Source of the DNA: Catonia carolina
Taxonomy: Eukaryota; Arthropoda; Insecta; Hemiptera; Achilidae
DNA length: 64,000 nt
NCBI GenBank assembly: GCA_035578175.1
Contig: JAQMRL010000006.1
Location: 57,887,001 to 57,951,000 of the forward strand
Direction of reading: 5' to 3'
Shown here: positions 10,707 to 23,402 of the stretch, piece after piece
Position numbering within the stretch: position 1 is the first letter of the stretch
Layout: each line of letters begins with the position of its first letter
Position numbers and translations under genes: made by a program
Notes under the pieces: generated by a model
Databases searched by the model: none
What the model was told of the DNA's origin: nothing
Seen by the model: only the letters and a program-made list of their open reading frames with translations

Positions 10707-12238
10707 TAATATAACAAATAATATTGTATTCTTTATTGGTTGCTTAGCAGCTTTCAAGTTTGATTTTATTATTATTATTATCTTGTCCCTTATTTTCCTT
10801 CAATAAAACATTATTCACATAAAATCATTATAGGTTTTATTCAATTAATATAATGGATAAACTATTTAATGTTCCAATATATATTTTATTTTACTTTTTA
10901 AGACCAAATATGGGACCTTCTCCACCTTTCAATATCCAGGCCCCACTCAATAAAACATTTTTACAAAATTCTTTAACAACCTACCTACTAGCCCTTAGCA
11001 ACCCGATTTTGTTTATCACTCTTTTTTCCTTTTAAAAATTAAATTATTTTTTTATTATTCTATTTCCACCAGCTGGGTCTATTTACATTTACTTCAGACC
11101 AAAATATAAACAAAGCCAGCTGTCAATGATTTTGAATCGTCACAAGTGAAAACTCCAAATAAACGTTTTCACAAACCGTTTCCTTATCTCGAAGTTTATT
11201 TTTGGTTGTTTATTGTCAACATCTAAATATTATTAGTGAGCAAGTTGTTTTTCAACAGGATTTTACTCACATAAACCTTCACCGATTTTCCCCGAAGTGG
11301 GCTCAAATGAGTCGTCTGTTTGAGTAGGTTTGCAGAAAATTAACCAAAATCATATATTTTGATTTATTACCGTACAATAGGAAGTCTAAAATAAAGGTTA
11401 AAGATAATATACGGTAAGTTAATAAGAACTAGAATAGGGTAAGCGATGCGCCTGTGTACCAAATGCAGTTCAACCTTACGCATATGACTCTCTCGTTCTC
11501 TATCTATCCCTTCCACATCTCACATAGCTATTTCAGGTTGGAGGGGGCAAGTTCATCGAACTTTTGTGCAGATTTTTTCACAGAGGTGCGTCTAGTAATT
11601 ATATTATTGTTAAACCTATTTCACGTCAATTTCTTAACAACTTCTTTGTAATAGATAGCAGTATCGCGTTACTTCTTCAACCCTCTCATTTATTAGGCAA
11701 ACGGTTCTACTTGCAAACTAATGTTACCCTTGCTGTTTTTAAATAAACGTATATTTTTTTGGAAAGAAATATCTAAATGGTTTACCAGTGTGTGGCTAAA
11801 TTTACAACCTAGCCATAAATTGTACACTAAAAAAATTTAACGATGTAAATCACAGTTACTTATAGAAATAAATGACCCAACAAACTTTGCAAAAACAATC
11901 ATACATGCGCAATGATTTATGTGTTCCGTTCATCAGAGACACATTTTATCACATCTATTAACGAAATTAAAAAATCTAATGATTTCATTAGAACACTAAC
12001 ACCCCTAAATGTACCTGAAAATCCCCAAAGACTGAAACGATGGTAGAATAGAGGTATCAAAGTGCATTTTAAAATTTTATAAGTTTGTTGTTTTATTACA
12101 AGCATCATCAACGTTTAATGCATAGTTAAAACTGCAATATTGAGTGGCGCTCTCCTTTAAATAATACAGCTTATTTTATTGCACCAATCATCATCCGCTT
12201 CACTAGTTATAGTACTTCTACAGTTGTGGATAAATAAT
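10707..12238. other. AT-rich stretch; short motif shared with 17210
   Basis: At 10848-10900 TAATGGATAAACTATTT is shared with 17210-17230, a possible small dispersed repeat. The short frames here (10853, 11454, 11564, 11917 minus) show no recognisable domain. Confidence 0.35.
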
Positions 12239-12239
12239 A

Positions 12240-12890
12240 ATTATTTTTTACTTTCACTTGCCTATATGAATATACAGGAAGGAAAGTACTGTTTTCATGC
12301 CGATTTTTCGAAATCGCCTCATTTACTAAATTTTGTATACTCTACAAAATAGGGTAGGCGCCATGTCTGCTGAAATTCTTATGAAGGCTGATTTGTGGAA
12401 AAAAATTGTTGTTTTAAGATTGCAGCTTTGATATGCACTTAAGTGCAAAAACGTGCTTTATAAAAGTTGTAGGAAATTTAAAAACCTACAACTTTTATTT
12501 CAACTAATTTTTTTGTATAACTCTTAGTTTAATGTTAATTAATTTTCCGTTTTTTTCCATGAATCGACTTTTTAAGAATTCAGCCTTAGTATGCATTTAA
12601 CGACAAAATATAATATAATCAACGATCTACAACCTTTATTTAGAGCTTTTTTTCTTTACAGAGCCTATTCAGCGTGAGAGAGTGATTTTCCGTATTTTTA
12701 AGCCAAACAAAGGTTGATTTTCATTTTGCATCATTCACTCATGATTAAAATGAGGTTATGTTTTTTGGGGTAATTTTTTTGTTTATTTCTCATGTTTTAT
12801 TACTAATATTAGGTTATGTTTTTCATTATTTTCATTGGCAAGAGAAGGACGTGTGAGTGTCCACTCACCAGATTTTTTCAAATACAGAGA
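12240..12890 (+). repeat. Dispersed repeat family R, copy 1
   Basis: It begins with TTGCCTATATGAATATACAGG. Its core includes GGGTAGGCGCCATGTCTGCTG, CTACAACTTTTATTT, CAGAGCCTATTCAGCGTGAG and the end segment GGCAAGAGAAGG...GTGAGTG. The same blocks occur in order at 19725-20665 (minus), 29745-30330, 45530-46862, 47570-48165 and 63700-64000. No protein-coding frame is conserved among copies. Confidence 0.6.
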
Positions 12891-13019
12891 AATAATCTAT
12901 AAAGTACTCTTATGCAGAATAATAAGCAGATTAGTTAGCTTTTTGGATAACATGACTGAAAAAACCTCCCAGTAGAGAAACTTCGTAAATTTATTTCATG
13001 TGTTGTGTTGCAATTATTG

Positions 13020-13395
13020 TAAAATAAGTCGGTAGGGTGTCTTCGTTTCAGTCAGCGAGTTTCGTTTGAATTATCTAAAAGTGAGATAGCCAGGTAATTT
13101 ATGTGTGTTTCAAGTCTTCTTTGGTATTTTGCACTGAATGTGTATTCCTTGTTTAATTGAAGAATTGTTTAAATATTTGTGTAGTGTGTTTCTTGTTATG
13201 TACCAAGGTGACGCTGTTATTTTTCTGAGTAGTTAAAAAAGAAAACTTTGCACGATTTCTATGTTGGGAGTGCCTTGCCGTCCCATACAATTGGATCCCA
13301 CAGGCCTGACTCCAAATTGGTTTAAAAATTCTATTGTATAATACCAATTTATTGGTCGAAGAAAGCGTAGATTGATTCCTTGAAACCATTTTTTT
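13020..13395 (-). pseudogene. Jockey-type LINE ORF2 C-terminal fragment
   Basis: The minus-strand frame contains NKLVLYNRIFKPIWSQACG and IQLYGTAR, corresponding to LTIYKTILKPIWTYGIQLWGTA in the longer LINE at 50587-51036. Downstream in another frame come segments for YQRRLETHINYLAISLLDNS and a HPTDLF-like terminus. The terminus matches LLDNS...HTTDLF at the end of the 50587-51036 frame. Frameshifts and lost catalytic domains make it a pseudogene. It faces a related fragment at 13995-14345 on the opposite strand. Confidence 0.6.
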
Positions 13396-13990
13396 TTTTT
13401 TTGTTAAACTAACTTAACAACACTTTTGTAACAAAGAGGTAAAAAGTGTTAACTCCAATCTTGGCAAAATTGAGGTAAAACTGCATTTAAAATCAGAAAG
13501 AAATGCTCTAATGTTTCAATTTTGTAGTTGATGTACAAGAGTTTTTGTAAAATTGTGTTTTACTGATAGTCAAGTAAATTTTGCTTAAATTTTTGTTGAA
13601 TTTGATATTATATTCGTCTGTTACTAAACAAGTGTAGGCTACTGGTAAATTTTAAAATTTTTTTAAACGTTGTGTATAAAATGTTAAGGTTCCTGCTTAA
13701 GTTCTGTTTGGGTGGGAAGGAGTATAGAAGTTGACAAAGTTATGAAAAATTAAATTTGTAGACAATTTCAGTTGGAACTGAGTGTAAATTTCAAGTTTCT
13801 AACACCTACTAAGATTTTGTTACAATAATGGGAAGATAATACTGCTACTTATTAGCTCTTCTGAAAAAATCACCAAAATGGTGTTAATACCTTTAACTTC
13901 TCAGCTGTACAGATTTATTCTGAGTTTTTATATTTTTATTAGTTAATCGTAAACTGAACACAAAATTTGAACAGTTTTACTGGTTACTAG
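13396..13990. other. Spacer between two oppositely oriented LINE ends
   Basis: AT-rich and without motifs that I can assign. Confidence 0.35.
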
Positions 13991-13994
13991 GTAA

Positions 13995-14345
13995 ATTTTA
14001 GGCACTCAATCTTAACAATCAAATTACAATATACAAAGCAATAATTCTTCAACCAATTTTGACATAATGGAATCCAATTATGGGGCTCGCCAAGTCATAT
14101 GAAATTTAAATCCTGCAAAGGTTCCAATCTAAACTACTCAGTACAATCATAGCATTACCGTGACACATAACGAACAATTTATTACACAAAGATTTACATA
14201 TTCTTTCACTTTAACAAGAAATTAAAACATACTGCAGAAAATACCAAAGAAGAAGTGACATCTCACTCTTAAACAATTCAAACGACACTTACCAACCGAA
14301 ACGAAGACATCCTACAGACTGATTTTAGAAACGACAAGACAACAC
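13995..14345 (+). pseudogene. Jockey-type LINE ORF2 C-terminal fragment, inverted relative to 13020-13395
   Basis: The plus-strand translation gives, across stops and shifts, QITIYKAIILQPILT, ILQRFQSKLLSTIIALP, HITNNLLHKDLHI, and KYQRRSDISLLNNSNDTYQP followed by KRRHPTD. This is the same order as in the 50587-51036 frame. At least four in-frame stops are present. It stops near the expected protein end, so only the last 110 codons or so of the ORF2 remain. Confidence 0.6.
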
Positions 14346-14349
14346 ATGA

Positions 14350-15322
14350 TTGCATTCGCAAAGTTCCCCCGTTGCGGTTTTCTTTAATTACTACATAAAA
14401 CAGAAAATTTTGTTGCTCAAAACTAAAGTAAAGAATAAATGTAGATTTTCCTGTATTATAAAAAGGAGTCTTGTGCTAGAAAAATAAAATTAATATCTAG
14501 TGATATCTGTTAAAACAGTATTCTCTCAGGTGAACTCCAAAATATTGATAATGTAAAAAATTGACAAAAATTTTTATAGATATATATATGTTTAACAGAA
14601 AAATGATACTCAGTACCAAAGTTGAGATTTATCTATTTGAATTGAAATTAAGGTTGACATGAACAGCAATTTAAAACCCATTAAACATTACTTTTACCGC
14701 TTGTTAATTGCATACCTGGAGCAATTAAATTCAAATGTTTTTTAGTAAATAAAATAAACTGAATAAAAGAGAAAACGAATTTTATACCACGTTATCTGAA
14801 TTATTTATCAGATGATATCATTTGTACAATTAGAGCATGTAGTATGAAATTTATTTTATTGTATTTAATTTTTCTTTTAATGATCTTAGGTTAATACTAC
14901 TAAAACTAAACATGAAAGAGGAAATTAAAAAGAAAAATGAAAAGAGTAATATTTTAAGTTAAAATCTCTTATAATATCCGGTTTGTAAAACTCTCTCTTA
15001 AAAAAATAACATCTTTTTAAGTTATCACTATCTTCAATAAGTCAAGATTTTTTTTTATCGTTTTATACATCTTTTAAATTATAAAAATATTGTGTAATGT
15101 ACATAAATATGATTAATAATTATAAAAATGGCAGTGTTGATTTCAAGATAAAAGTTGAGTAACTTAGCAATCTTTTGAAATTTCCGGTACTTACTGCATA
15201 AATTTTTTTAATCTTATAACCAATGTTTTTCTCATAGATTTACAATGTTTATTAATATTTATAATAATTAATCTTTAATTACTGAAAAATTAAAGTTTTG
15301 CATTTTATGAATATTTTTTTTG
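14350..15322. other. AT-rich stretch, nothing recognised
   Basis: No frame or repeat match that I can support. Confidence 0.4.
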
Positions 15323-15323
15323 T

Positions 15324-15652
15324 TTAGGTGATTAGACGAAAGGCTGGTTTAGACCTCTATAGACTCTACTAGTAATACGAGGAGTGAGGTGGTTTATCAT
15401 TGCCTTCCTTACTGAGTGAAAAAGTATGCTTATTAGCAATCCAGGACCTCTGAAAAGCATCTTTCCACCCTACAAATGACAACTTCACTTCAGTCACCAT
15501 AGGGTCTGGCTGTATAATGAAATTCATTATTCTCTGAGAAGATAACTGTAGTAGTGTCTTTTACAACTATACACTCTTCTGTTCTTAAATGCTTGAGTCA
15601 TATAATTAGCTGATCATGTGATAAGAAACAGAACTATTATTTGTAGCATATA
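15324..15652 (-). repeat. SINE-like family V, truncated copy
   Basis: It shares GAAAGGCTGGTTT, GAGGAGTGAGGTGGTTTA, GGGTCTGGCTGTATAATGAA and TCTTCTGTTCTTAAATG with the complete copies at 47063-47453 and 57469-57869. The head end is missing or was displaced by the TIR element that starts at 15653. Strand is given with the (AAC)n/(AAT)n end as the 3' tail. Confidence 0.65.
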
Positions 15653-15895
15653 CCTTAACGAACTGGAGACTCCAGATGAAGGTGGACCATAGTGATCTAG
15701 ATCACAGCACAGAGCCGATTGACTTTCGTTAATCGTATCCTGTGTTGTCAGTTTGTGGTCCCTCTGTGGATGACAGCCTAAAAAAAGTCACCCGGAGTTC
15801 GCTGGAACAGAGTGTAACGTTGCGAAGAGGCAACCTCACACCCGACCTTGGCTGTTATTGGCTAGATCTCATCTGCAGTCTATAGTTCGTTGGGG
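15653..15895. mobile_element. TIR element family Z, copy 1 (MITE)
   Basis: The left end CCTTAACGAACTGGAGACT and the right end pair as inverted repeats of about 28 bp with few mismatches. TA lies on both sides. A second copy lies at 25092-25460. Inside is the perfect palindrome GTGATCTAGATCAC. There is no coding frame. It is inserted in or beside a family V copy. Confidence 0.65.
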
Positions 15896-15897
15896 TA

Positions 15898-16495
15898 TAG
15901 TTATAATTTATTTTAAAATAGAATTTGACGTCACAACGGGTTAAATTACTCATAATATTCTACAAGAGTATTCATCAAATAAAATAAGGGTGAGCATCAT
16001 TAGAGGAACTAAAGGATATTACTAAGAACTAGAGGTATTTGCTCAGCTACTAAATTGAATTAAATAGATTAAGAGAAACACTATTTACTAATTAAAAGAA
16101 AATACATAACTCTAACAAAGCGTAAATATTAAAATGCATTTTATATTCTTTACTGAAACTGACATAATTTACACAATTTGTAACAATTTTAATGGAATTT
16201 CCTTACAATTTAAATAAGAATGAGTAAAATAAAAATGATGAAATACTATTTGATAAATTTGTGTTCGTAGTATGAAGAATTTAAAATTTTTAAGACATAA
16301 TATAATTTTCCTAATTGTTTTTTTTATTATGTAAGGCATAATAGGAATGTTTTACTAGTAAGAAAAATAAATAACATAAATTTCAAATGAAAAATTTCAA
16401 ACTAAAAATTTGTATATTATTGTATTATAGATAATTTTTTATTGAGTGAATTGTTTTCATTTCTACAACTTGCTTTCTTCTTTGTTAGCCATCTT
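15898..16495. other. AT-rich stretch, nothing recognised
   Basis: No repeat match or coding signal seen. Confidence 0.4.
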
Positions 16496-16499
16496 TTAA

Positions 16500-17077
16500 C
16501 TTTTTACAGGTCATTACCAAGGGAAAAAATATATATGTTGTAAAATATTAGATTTTACTTTACAGGGACTTGAATAATGTATTTCTATTGCTTGATTAGT
16601 AAGATGTTTCTTTTTTATGTTAATCCCTTGTAAGTATACTTACCAAAGAACGTTTGTTAAAATGGGAATCACATAATGTTTAGTGGTAAGAATACTTATT
16701 AAAACAACTTATAGTACTATATAACCAAAAAATGTGTAGAGTAACTTATTTTAACTTTATATTAGCATTAATGCTTGCTTTGCCGTAAAATAATCAAAGT
16801 TTCTAAGCCCTGTACAAAAGTAACAACAAAACAACACGTCAGCGTTTGCTGGTATGAGTCGTAACCACATTCGTGCAACTCACGAAGAAAATGGTCGCTG
16901 CGCGCTAATTTCAAAACGTGGGTAGCCTACTTACTCGAGAATATTATATAACACCATAAAAATAATGCCAATAAGGTTCAACTTGCTATTTTATTATAAG
17001 AATAAGCGTGGATTATTCTTAACTAAAATCGACCTTTTTGCCAGCGGTAAGTATACTTATCAAAGACCCATAAAGGG
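16500..17077 (-). mobile_element. piggyBac-type MITE, copy 1
   Basis: It is flanked by TTAA at 16496-16499 and 17078-17081. The TIR is CCCTTTATGGG-like at the right end and a degraded CTTTTTACAGG at the left. It contains GTAAGTATACTTAC at 16630-16643 and GGTAAGTATACTTATC at 17046-17061, each at the same relative place as in copies 2 and 3. There is no transposase frame. Superfamily is inferred from the TTAA site and the CCC start of the TIR. Confidence 0.75.
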
Positions 17078-17081
17078 TTAA

Positions 17082-18497
17082 CAGAGTTGGTGGTAACGAT
17101 AAAATCTTCTCCTCTCAAAGATTGCATTCTGAATTAAATATTTCCAACGTATATCACACCGCAAAATGTGATTTGTATTCGGAGGATTGATAAGAAACAT
17201 AAAAAAAACTTAATGGATAAACTATTTGCAGTTACAATATATCATTTTTTATATAAGTTTTTTTAAAAAAAAATATATATCTAAATGGAAACTGTGTACT
17301 GAAAATGTAAACAGTTGTTACTTTAGATGTTTGTGTTTTTTTTTCAGTTTTAAAACTATGAGAGATACAGTCAGGAACGGATTTTATTACATTTTCTGGT
17401 TAGAAATAATGAAATGCCATTAAGTTGGTTCTTCATTTAAGCCTTAAAAATATTTTAGTATGCCCTGATTTCACCGTGGTAACTGAATTCCGAGCGAAAT
17501 TTTTCACCAGTCATATGTCGCTAACGAAGCGTTTTCGGGATTAAGTTTCGACTTTGTTTTTTTTATTTTTAGCTTTACATCACTTAGCTTTATCACTTCA
17601 TAGAGTTCGGCATTACCTTTGAAACACACTCTGAATATTAGCCGAAGTTATAAGTTCTTGAAATATAAATCCTTGAGGAGTTCATTTAAAACTATTCCAA
17701 TAATATCTATTGTGTTATACTCGTGTAGAAAAATTTTTAAATTGTTACCAAAAATCTTTGGTCAAAGAATATTTTAGATGTAAGCTGTGAATATTATTTT
17801 GTGAATCTAAGAGTCAGTATTAAAGAAAATGTTTTGAAAATGTAGCTTCATGTAAAGTATGGTTTGCTACTTTATAAATTTAACTGAAAAAAAGAGTTAT
17901 CAACGATAAATGTATTATTAGGCATCAAATAATTAGTTAAACATAAAAAAAATTTCGTTCATAATAGAAGACAAAATAAAATGTATAGACTTAACGGTTG
18001 TTGGGGTTACCAGTTTACAAAAGTTTGATGTATTTACTGTAGTAGCCTTGCAAATGACGATGTAGTTTTCTTATCAAAAAATTAGATTTTTTCAATTATA
18101 TTTTCTAAAAAAATTAATAATTTATATTTTTACAGTGGATTTTTGGTAAAATATTTAACTTTTATTTTTGGGAAACAGAAAGGAAGTGTAAGAATTGAAC
18201 TCATGCATTATTTTATCCTTCAATTTTTGTGCTACTTTTTTATAGTAAAAGCCCCGAAGCGATAACATGAAAATTCCATTTTTATCACCATGGGGCGGAT
18301 CCTTTAGTTAATAAATGGTAACATATTGTATTTATAAAATAGGGTTATTTTCGTTCATAAACAACCACTGCTTATTTGCAATATTTAAGAGAGGTCATTT
18401 TTATAATTAACTTACTGTAATAATATCTTAACTCATAATTTTAACTTTTTTAAGTTCAGGTGCGTTTAGACCTATAAAATTACGTTGATTTAAAACT
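17082..18497. other. AT-rich stretch, nothing recognised
   Basis: The 65-codon frame at 17226-17423 is AT-driven and has no recognisable domain. Otherwise featureless. Confidence 0.4.
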
Positions 18498-18891
18498 GCT
18501 GTTGTTTAGGTCATCAGCCGAAAGGCTAGTTTAAACCTGTAGAAGTTTTACTGAGTAAAACAAGGAGTGAGGTTGTTTACACTTGCCTTCCTCACTGAAT
18601 TAAAAGTACGCTTATCAGCATGCCAGGCCCTCTAAAAAGCACATATTTTCCACATTTTAAATGACACCTTCACTTCAGTTACGACAGGGTCTGGCTGTAT
18701 AATGAAATTCATTACTCTCAGAGGAGATAACTGTACTAGTGTCTTTTACACCTCTTCCTCTTCTGTTCTTAAATGATTCAGTCATTTAATTGCTTGATCA
18801 TGTGATAAGAAACAGAACTATTTATTTTAGCCCTGCAACGAACAGATTGAGAGTATATAATTTGACAACCCACCTGTCTGTTATAGGCACA
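18498..18891 (-). mobile_element. SINE-like family V, nearly complete copy
   Basis: It runs from the tail (TGCTGTTGTTTAGGTCATCAG) to the head (CACCTGTCTGTTATAGGCA, read on plus). Flanking repeats GATTTAAAACT (left) and GATTATAAACT (right) look like an 11-bp target duplication with one difference. Confidence 0.7.
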
Positions 18892-19199
18892 GATTATAAA
18901 CTACAATTACAAAAACGTTAGAATATTATTCATTCAATTTTGACAACGCGGCTATTTATATATCATTTAAGTATCAAACACGCTTAGAAAAACGTTTAAC
19001 GTAGTGTGTTTACGGCAATCCTTTTTACCTTTATTTTGTTATTCTTAACGACTATTTAAGAGGAGTAAGACTTGAAAACTGAACCAAAAACCTATGTATA
19101 GATTTTAACATCCGTAAATAAGCATAAAATGTAAGCTTTCCAGTAAACAAAATCACGTTTTTATGCCAACTAAAAATTACTTTTCTATAATTTTTAAAC

Positions 19200-19482
19200 A
19201 ACCAGACTGGTCTGGTGATAAAGTCGTCGTGGTGAGTCAGTTATTTCAGCTAATTTCAGAGTCGTAGGTTCCATGGTTCAAATCCTAATAAAGGTTACTT
19301 TTATACGGATTTAAATACTAGATAGTGGTTACCGGTGTATTTTGATGGTCGTGGTTCAATTAACCATTATCTCTCAGGAATAGTAACTCTGAGCTGTACA
19401 AGACTCATTTACACGTCATACACATATCATCTTCATCTCAATGTTTTATGTGATTGCTAATTGTTCGTAAATTGAACAAATT
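19200..19482 (+). mobile_element. tRNA-derived SINE, copy 2
   Basis: A-box-like TGGTCTGGTGAT and B box GGTTCAAATCC are followed by the same body as the copy at 455-755: TTACTTTTATACGGATTT, GATAGTGGTTACCGG, TACACGTCATACACATATCAT. It ends at AAATTGAACAAATTGCAACAAT. Confidence 0.7.
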
Positions 19483-19724
19483 GCAACAATCATAATATGA
19501 TTCTAATATATTATATTAGAATTAAAACAAAGAAATTTTCATTTTTGTATTTGACTTTATGTATGACCAGCCACGTTCACAATAACCACAGCTAATTCTA
19601 CAACATTACGATAAAGTATTTATTCAGAATTTATATTTATAGAGAAAGATTCGTCTACTCAAATATTAAAAAGAAGATGGAATAAGGACCTTGAAATGAC
19701 AAGAAAATCAAAAAGAAACCTGGC

Positions 19725-20665
19725 GTGAAACACTCACCCGACTTTCTCTTACCAATGCAAATAATGAACAATATAACCTAATATTAGTTATAAAACATTA
19801 GAAATAAATAAAAAACTAACCTCAAAAATATAACGAATTTTAATTATGAAGGAAAGACGGAAAATGAAAATTAACCTCAGTTTGGCTTAAAAATACCGAA
19901 AATTACTCTTTCACGCTAAACTAGGCTCTGTAGAAAAAAATACTATAAACAAAAGATGTAGATCATTTAATTTCCTATAAATTTGATTATATTATACATT
20001 TTTGTCGTAAAAGAGTTGAAATCTAAAAAATCTATTTTTTACACTCTGTCGTGAAAAAAAAACAGAAAATTGCTAATTCCAGCTTAACTAAGCGTTATAC
20101 AAAAAAAAATGTTTAACTAAAAGTTAAAGCTTTTTAAATTCTCTTCAGCTTTTATTTTATATTTTTTGCGCTAAAATGCATATTAAAGCCGCAATCTTAA
20201 AAAACAAATTTACCTGAAAGCAGCCACCCCAAGAATTTCAACAGATATAGCATCTAGGTACCATATATTATAGAGCACAAAAAATTTAGCAAATGAGGTG
20301 ATTTTTAAAAAAATTTGAAGAGCTCTTTTCGAGAAAATCGCAAAAACGTGAAAAACTACACGAATAAAGTAGGCCTACTACTTCTGGTTGACTGATTTTG
20401 ATGAAAATGTTTGTTTGGGGTCCTCTAGTGGTACCTAACTTAAGTTTCAAGTTTCTAACTCGTACAATTTTCCGCTCTTGAGATATTCTTTTCACACACA
20501 AACACACACACACGCAAATATCAATGGCTAAGAACATGTTTTTGGGTTCAGGAGGTCTGAAAACTTGTAGATCCGGTGAAATCTCGATTTCTAAAATCGA
20601 CATGAAAACAATACTTTCCCTCCTATATATTCATACAGGCAAGAGAAAGTAAAAATCTGGTGTGA
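19725..20665 (-). repeat. Dispersed repeat family R, most complete copy
   Basis: Read on the minus strand it starts near TACTTTCTCTTGCCTGTATG and ends near GTGAGTGTTTCACGCCAGG. It contains all blocks seen in other copies, including AAGTTTTCAGACCTCCTGAAC, the TCATCAAAATCAGTCAACC region, CTGTTGAAATTCTTGGGG and AGAGCCTAGTTTAGCGTGAA. The 105-codon open frame in it (20286-20603) is not conserved in the other copies and is not called a gene. Confidence 0.65.
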
Positions 20666-20689
20666 AACACTCACACCACTATCTTTTAC

Positions 20690-22069
20690 CAATGTAAATA
20701 AATAACGTAAAACTTTTTTATAATCATTACCCACGCATATAAAATGAAAAATATTACCTAATTTCAATAAATATTAAGAATAGATATGAAATCTTAACAA
20801 AATAATATTATAGATTTTGCTGTAATTAAAAAAAAATGAAAATAGTCTACCATAGTAACTAATAAAAATAAATATTAATTTTAATATACTGACATTTGAA
20901 AGAAGATCTTCATAAAATTCACAATATTCTAAATAAGTTCAAAAAAAACAAAAATAAGTAATTAAACACGATGATTTAAATCGCAGAACATGTTCATTAA
21001 TATCACTGGTAAAACTTAAATTTGTAGTTTTTTATTGAAAAATTGTACATATATATTTTGAAACTGATAACTAACGTTCACTTACACACTTGACTGTATC
21101 AATAACTTCTAAGAAAACTAACTAAAGAAAAACGAATAAGATAGTTGAACCGCTCTAACTGAACTAAAGTAAGAGTAAAAAATCGTTACAATGAAACATC
21201 AACTTAAAGATTTACATCTTTAACATGAAATGGGTTATAGGCTTCTGTATATATTTTCTATCTTTATCCGTTTTATAAGTTTCATGCTCTGGTTGTTACT
21301 GATTATATTTACTTTACTTTTTTATCTAAACATTGAAATATTCTTTCTCTTTTCAACTAACACATTCATAAGAATGTTTGAAGACCATAACCTGATCATT
21401 ATCTCTCAGTGCATACATGTACGTATGTGTGTATACATCACTATAATAATGTATGTACATTACAATGTATGATGTCGTTTGTTAAAAATTTACCGAGCCA
21501 TGTGATTTCCCACTCTCTCTTTCGTCATTTATCATAAGTCTTATTTACTTTGTAACATAAAAGTTTATTCTATTTGTTTAATATTCATTATTTTTCAAGA
21601 TTTAATTGTTATTTTTATTCTTATTATTATTTTTTATTAATTCTTTTTTTATTTTATTAGACTTATTTTTCTATAATAAACTTTGGTCTCAAGCAAACAG
21701 TTTACTGTATCTTTGGCTGTATTTAAAAACGTGGTTACGTGGGACATTACAGGTTAATTAGAAACGACATTTCTTAACTTATTTAGTGAAATAATTTATT
21801 TAGACTCTTTGACAATATTGATCAAATATACTCTTTACTAAGAAACTGTTAAACTACAACATGGCAATTCTCCAACCAATCAAGTTGTACAATAGCCACA
21901 TTTATGATGCAGCGAAATCGTTAGTCATTTCACGAATAGAGCGTTCCCTAAGTAAATTCTTGAGATACTTATTACTAATTCCACTGGCATCAAATAATGC
22001 ATAATGCACAACATGAACTTTCCCAGTACCAAAACCACACAAGGACGGCTAAAACCCGGTGAAATTAAT
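20690..22069. other. AT-rich stretch, nothing recognised
   Basis: The 80-codon frame at 21230-21472 is rich in I, L and F, as expected from AT-rich DNA, and has no recognisable family motif. Confidence 0.4.
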
Positions 22070-22073
22070 TGAA

Positions 22074-22627
22074 CCCTTTATAGGTTATTAGTAAGTATAC
22101 TTACCACTGACAATAGGTCGATTTTATTCAAGAATAAGCTATGTAGTTGAACCTTATTGGTATTTTATGGTGTTACAGAAATGTTCTCTGGTAAGTAGGC
22201 TATCTGCATATTGAAATTAGCGCGCAGCGACCATTTTCTTCGTGAGTGCAGGAGTGTGTGTGGTAAGGATTCATACCAGCGTAGGTTATCGCTTTGTTTT
22301 GTTGTTACTTTTGTACAGTGCCTATACAATTCTAGTTTTTTACCGGAAAGCAAGCATTCATGGTAATATAAAGTTAAGTTATTCTACATATTGTTTTGTT
22401 ATGTAATACTACAAGTTGTTTTAATAAGCATTTTTACCACTAAACATTATGTGATTTCCATTTCAAAAAACCTTTCCTAGGTAAGTATACTTACCAGGGC
22501 TTAACATCAAAACAAAGAAATATCTTACTATTCTGGCACTAGAAATACATTATTCAAGTCCCTGTACAGCAAAATTTAACGTTTCACAACATATATATTT
22601 TCCCTCATAGTATTGCCCTATAAAGGG
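22074..22627 (+). mobile_element. piggyBac-type MITE, copy 2
   Basis: TIRs CCCTTTATAGG (left) and CCTATAAAGGG (right). TTAA follows the right end at 22628-22631, while the left site has decayed to TGAA (22070-22073). Internal palindromic segments lie at 22091-22104 and 22480-22495 (GGTAAGTATACTTACC). It is co-linear with copy 3 at 60978-61529 and inverted relative to copy 1. Confidence 0.8.
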
Positions 22628-22799
22628 TTAATAAAAATTTTAATTTAAAACAATTTTCATTTCATTTTCTGGAGCAATATCAAATTGGTGTCTTCCTTTA
22701 AGCCATTAATGCATTTTATATGTTTTTATTCAATGACAGATTTTGATCATTTTTACAAGCTGTCTTTGCACCGTTGCAAAATTATATTATAATTAGAAA

Positions 22800-23065
22800 T
22801 ATCTGGTGTGAAACACTCATGCGATTTTCTGTATTTTGGTCATTTAATTTAGTTAAAAATGTGATTCTTTTTTAGAATTGTGGTCTTGAGTTAGCATGAA
22901 TTTTACAATAGAAGTGTATAGTTATAATCAAACTTGTAGGAAATATAAAATCTACAGTTTGGTTTCAAACATTCTCTCCAACAGAGTTTAGTTTAGCGTC
23001 AATTAATGATTTCCCGTATTTTTAAACATAGGTTTTATTTTTCCTTATTTACGGCAGGTGGAATG
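22800..23065 (+). repeat. Dispersed repeat family R, partial copy
   Basis: It contains CTACAGTTTGGTTTCAAACA, CAGAGTTTAGTTTAGCGTC and AATGATTTCCCGTATTTTTAA, which match the late part of R. It begins with TCTGGTGTGAAACACTCA, normally at the end of R in the opposite direction, so the copy is rearranged. Confidence 0.5.
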
Positions 23066-23134
23066 TTAAATTATTGCAGTTAGAGGACTATAAAACTATA
23101 TTTTTTTTATTATCACATGTGCAACCAATTATTT

Positions 23135-23402
23135 ATGACTTAACCATTTAAAAAATGAAGAGGTAAAGGTATAAACGATCGGTTATCTCTTCTTAGAGCA
23201 ATGAATTTCATAATACAGCCTTGTAGTGAATGAAGTGAAGATGTCATTTGCAGGGTGGACGTATATGCTTTTAGGAGGGCCTGGCATGGTAACAAGTATA
23301 CTTTTTCACCCAGTGAGGAAGGCAGGAAAACCACCTCACTCCTAGTTTTACTTAGTAAAGTCTCTTCAGGTTCAAATCAGCCTTTCGGTTGATTACTTAT
23401 AC
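23135..23402 (+). repeat. SINE-like family V, partial copy
   Basis: Shared blocks: AATGAATTTCATAATACAGCC, GAATGAAGTGAAGATGTCAT, CCAGTGAGGAAGGCA, ACCACCTCACTCC and GGTTCAAATCAGCCTTTCGG. The head is missing. Confidence 0.65.

Noticed and set aside
17226..17423. 65-codon frame as a small protein
   Set aside because: Low-complexity K, F and I content; no conservation evidence.
20286..20603. 105-codon minus-strand frame
   Set aside because: It lies in the R repeat, and equivalent R copies do not keep the frame.
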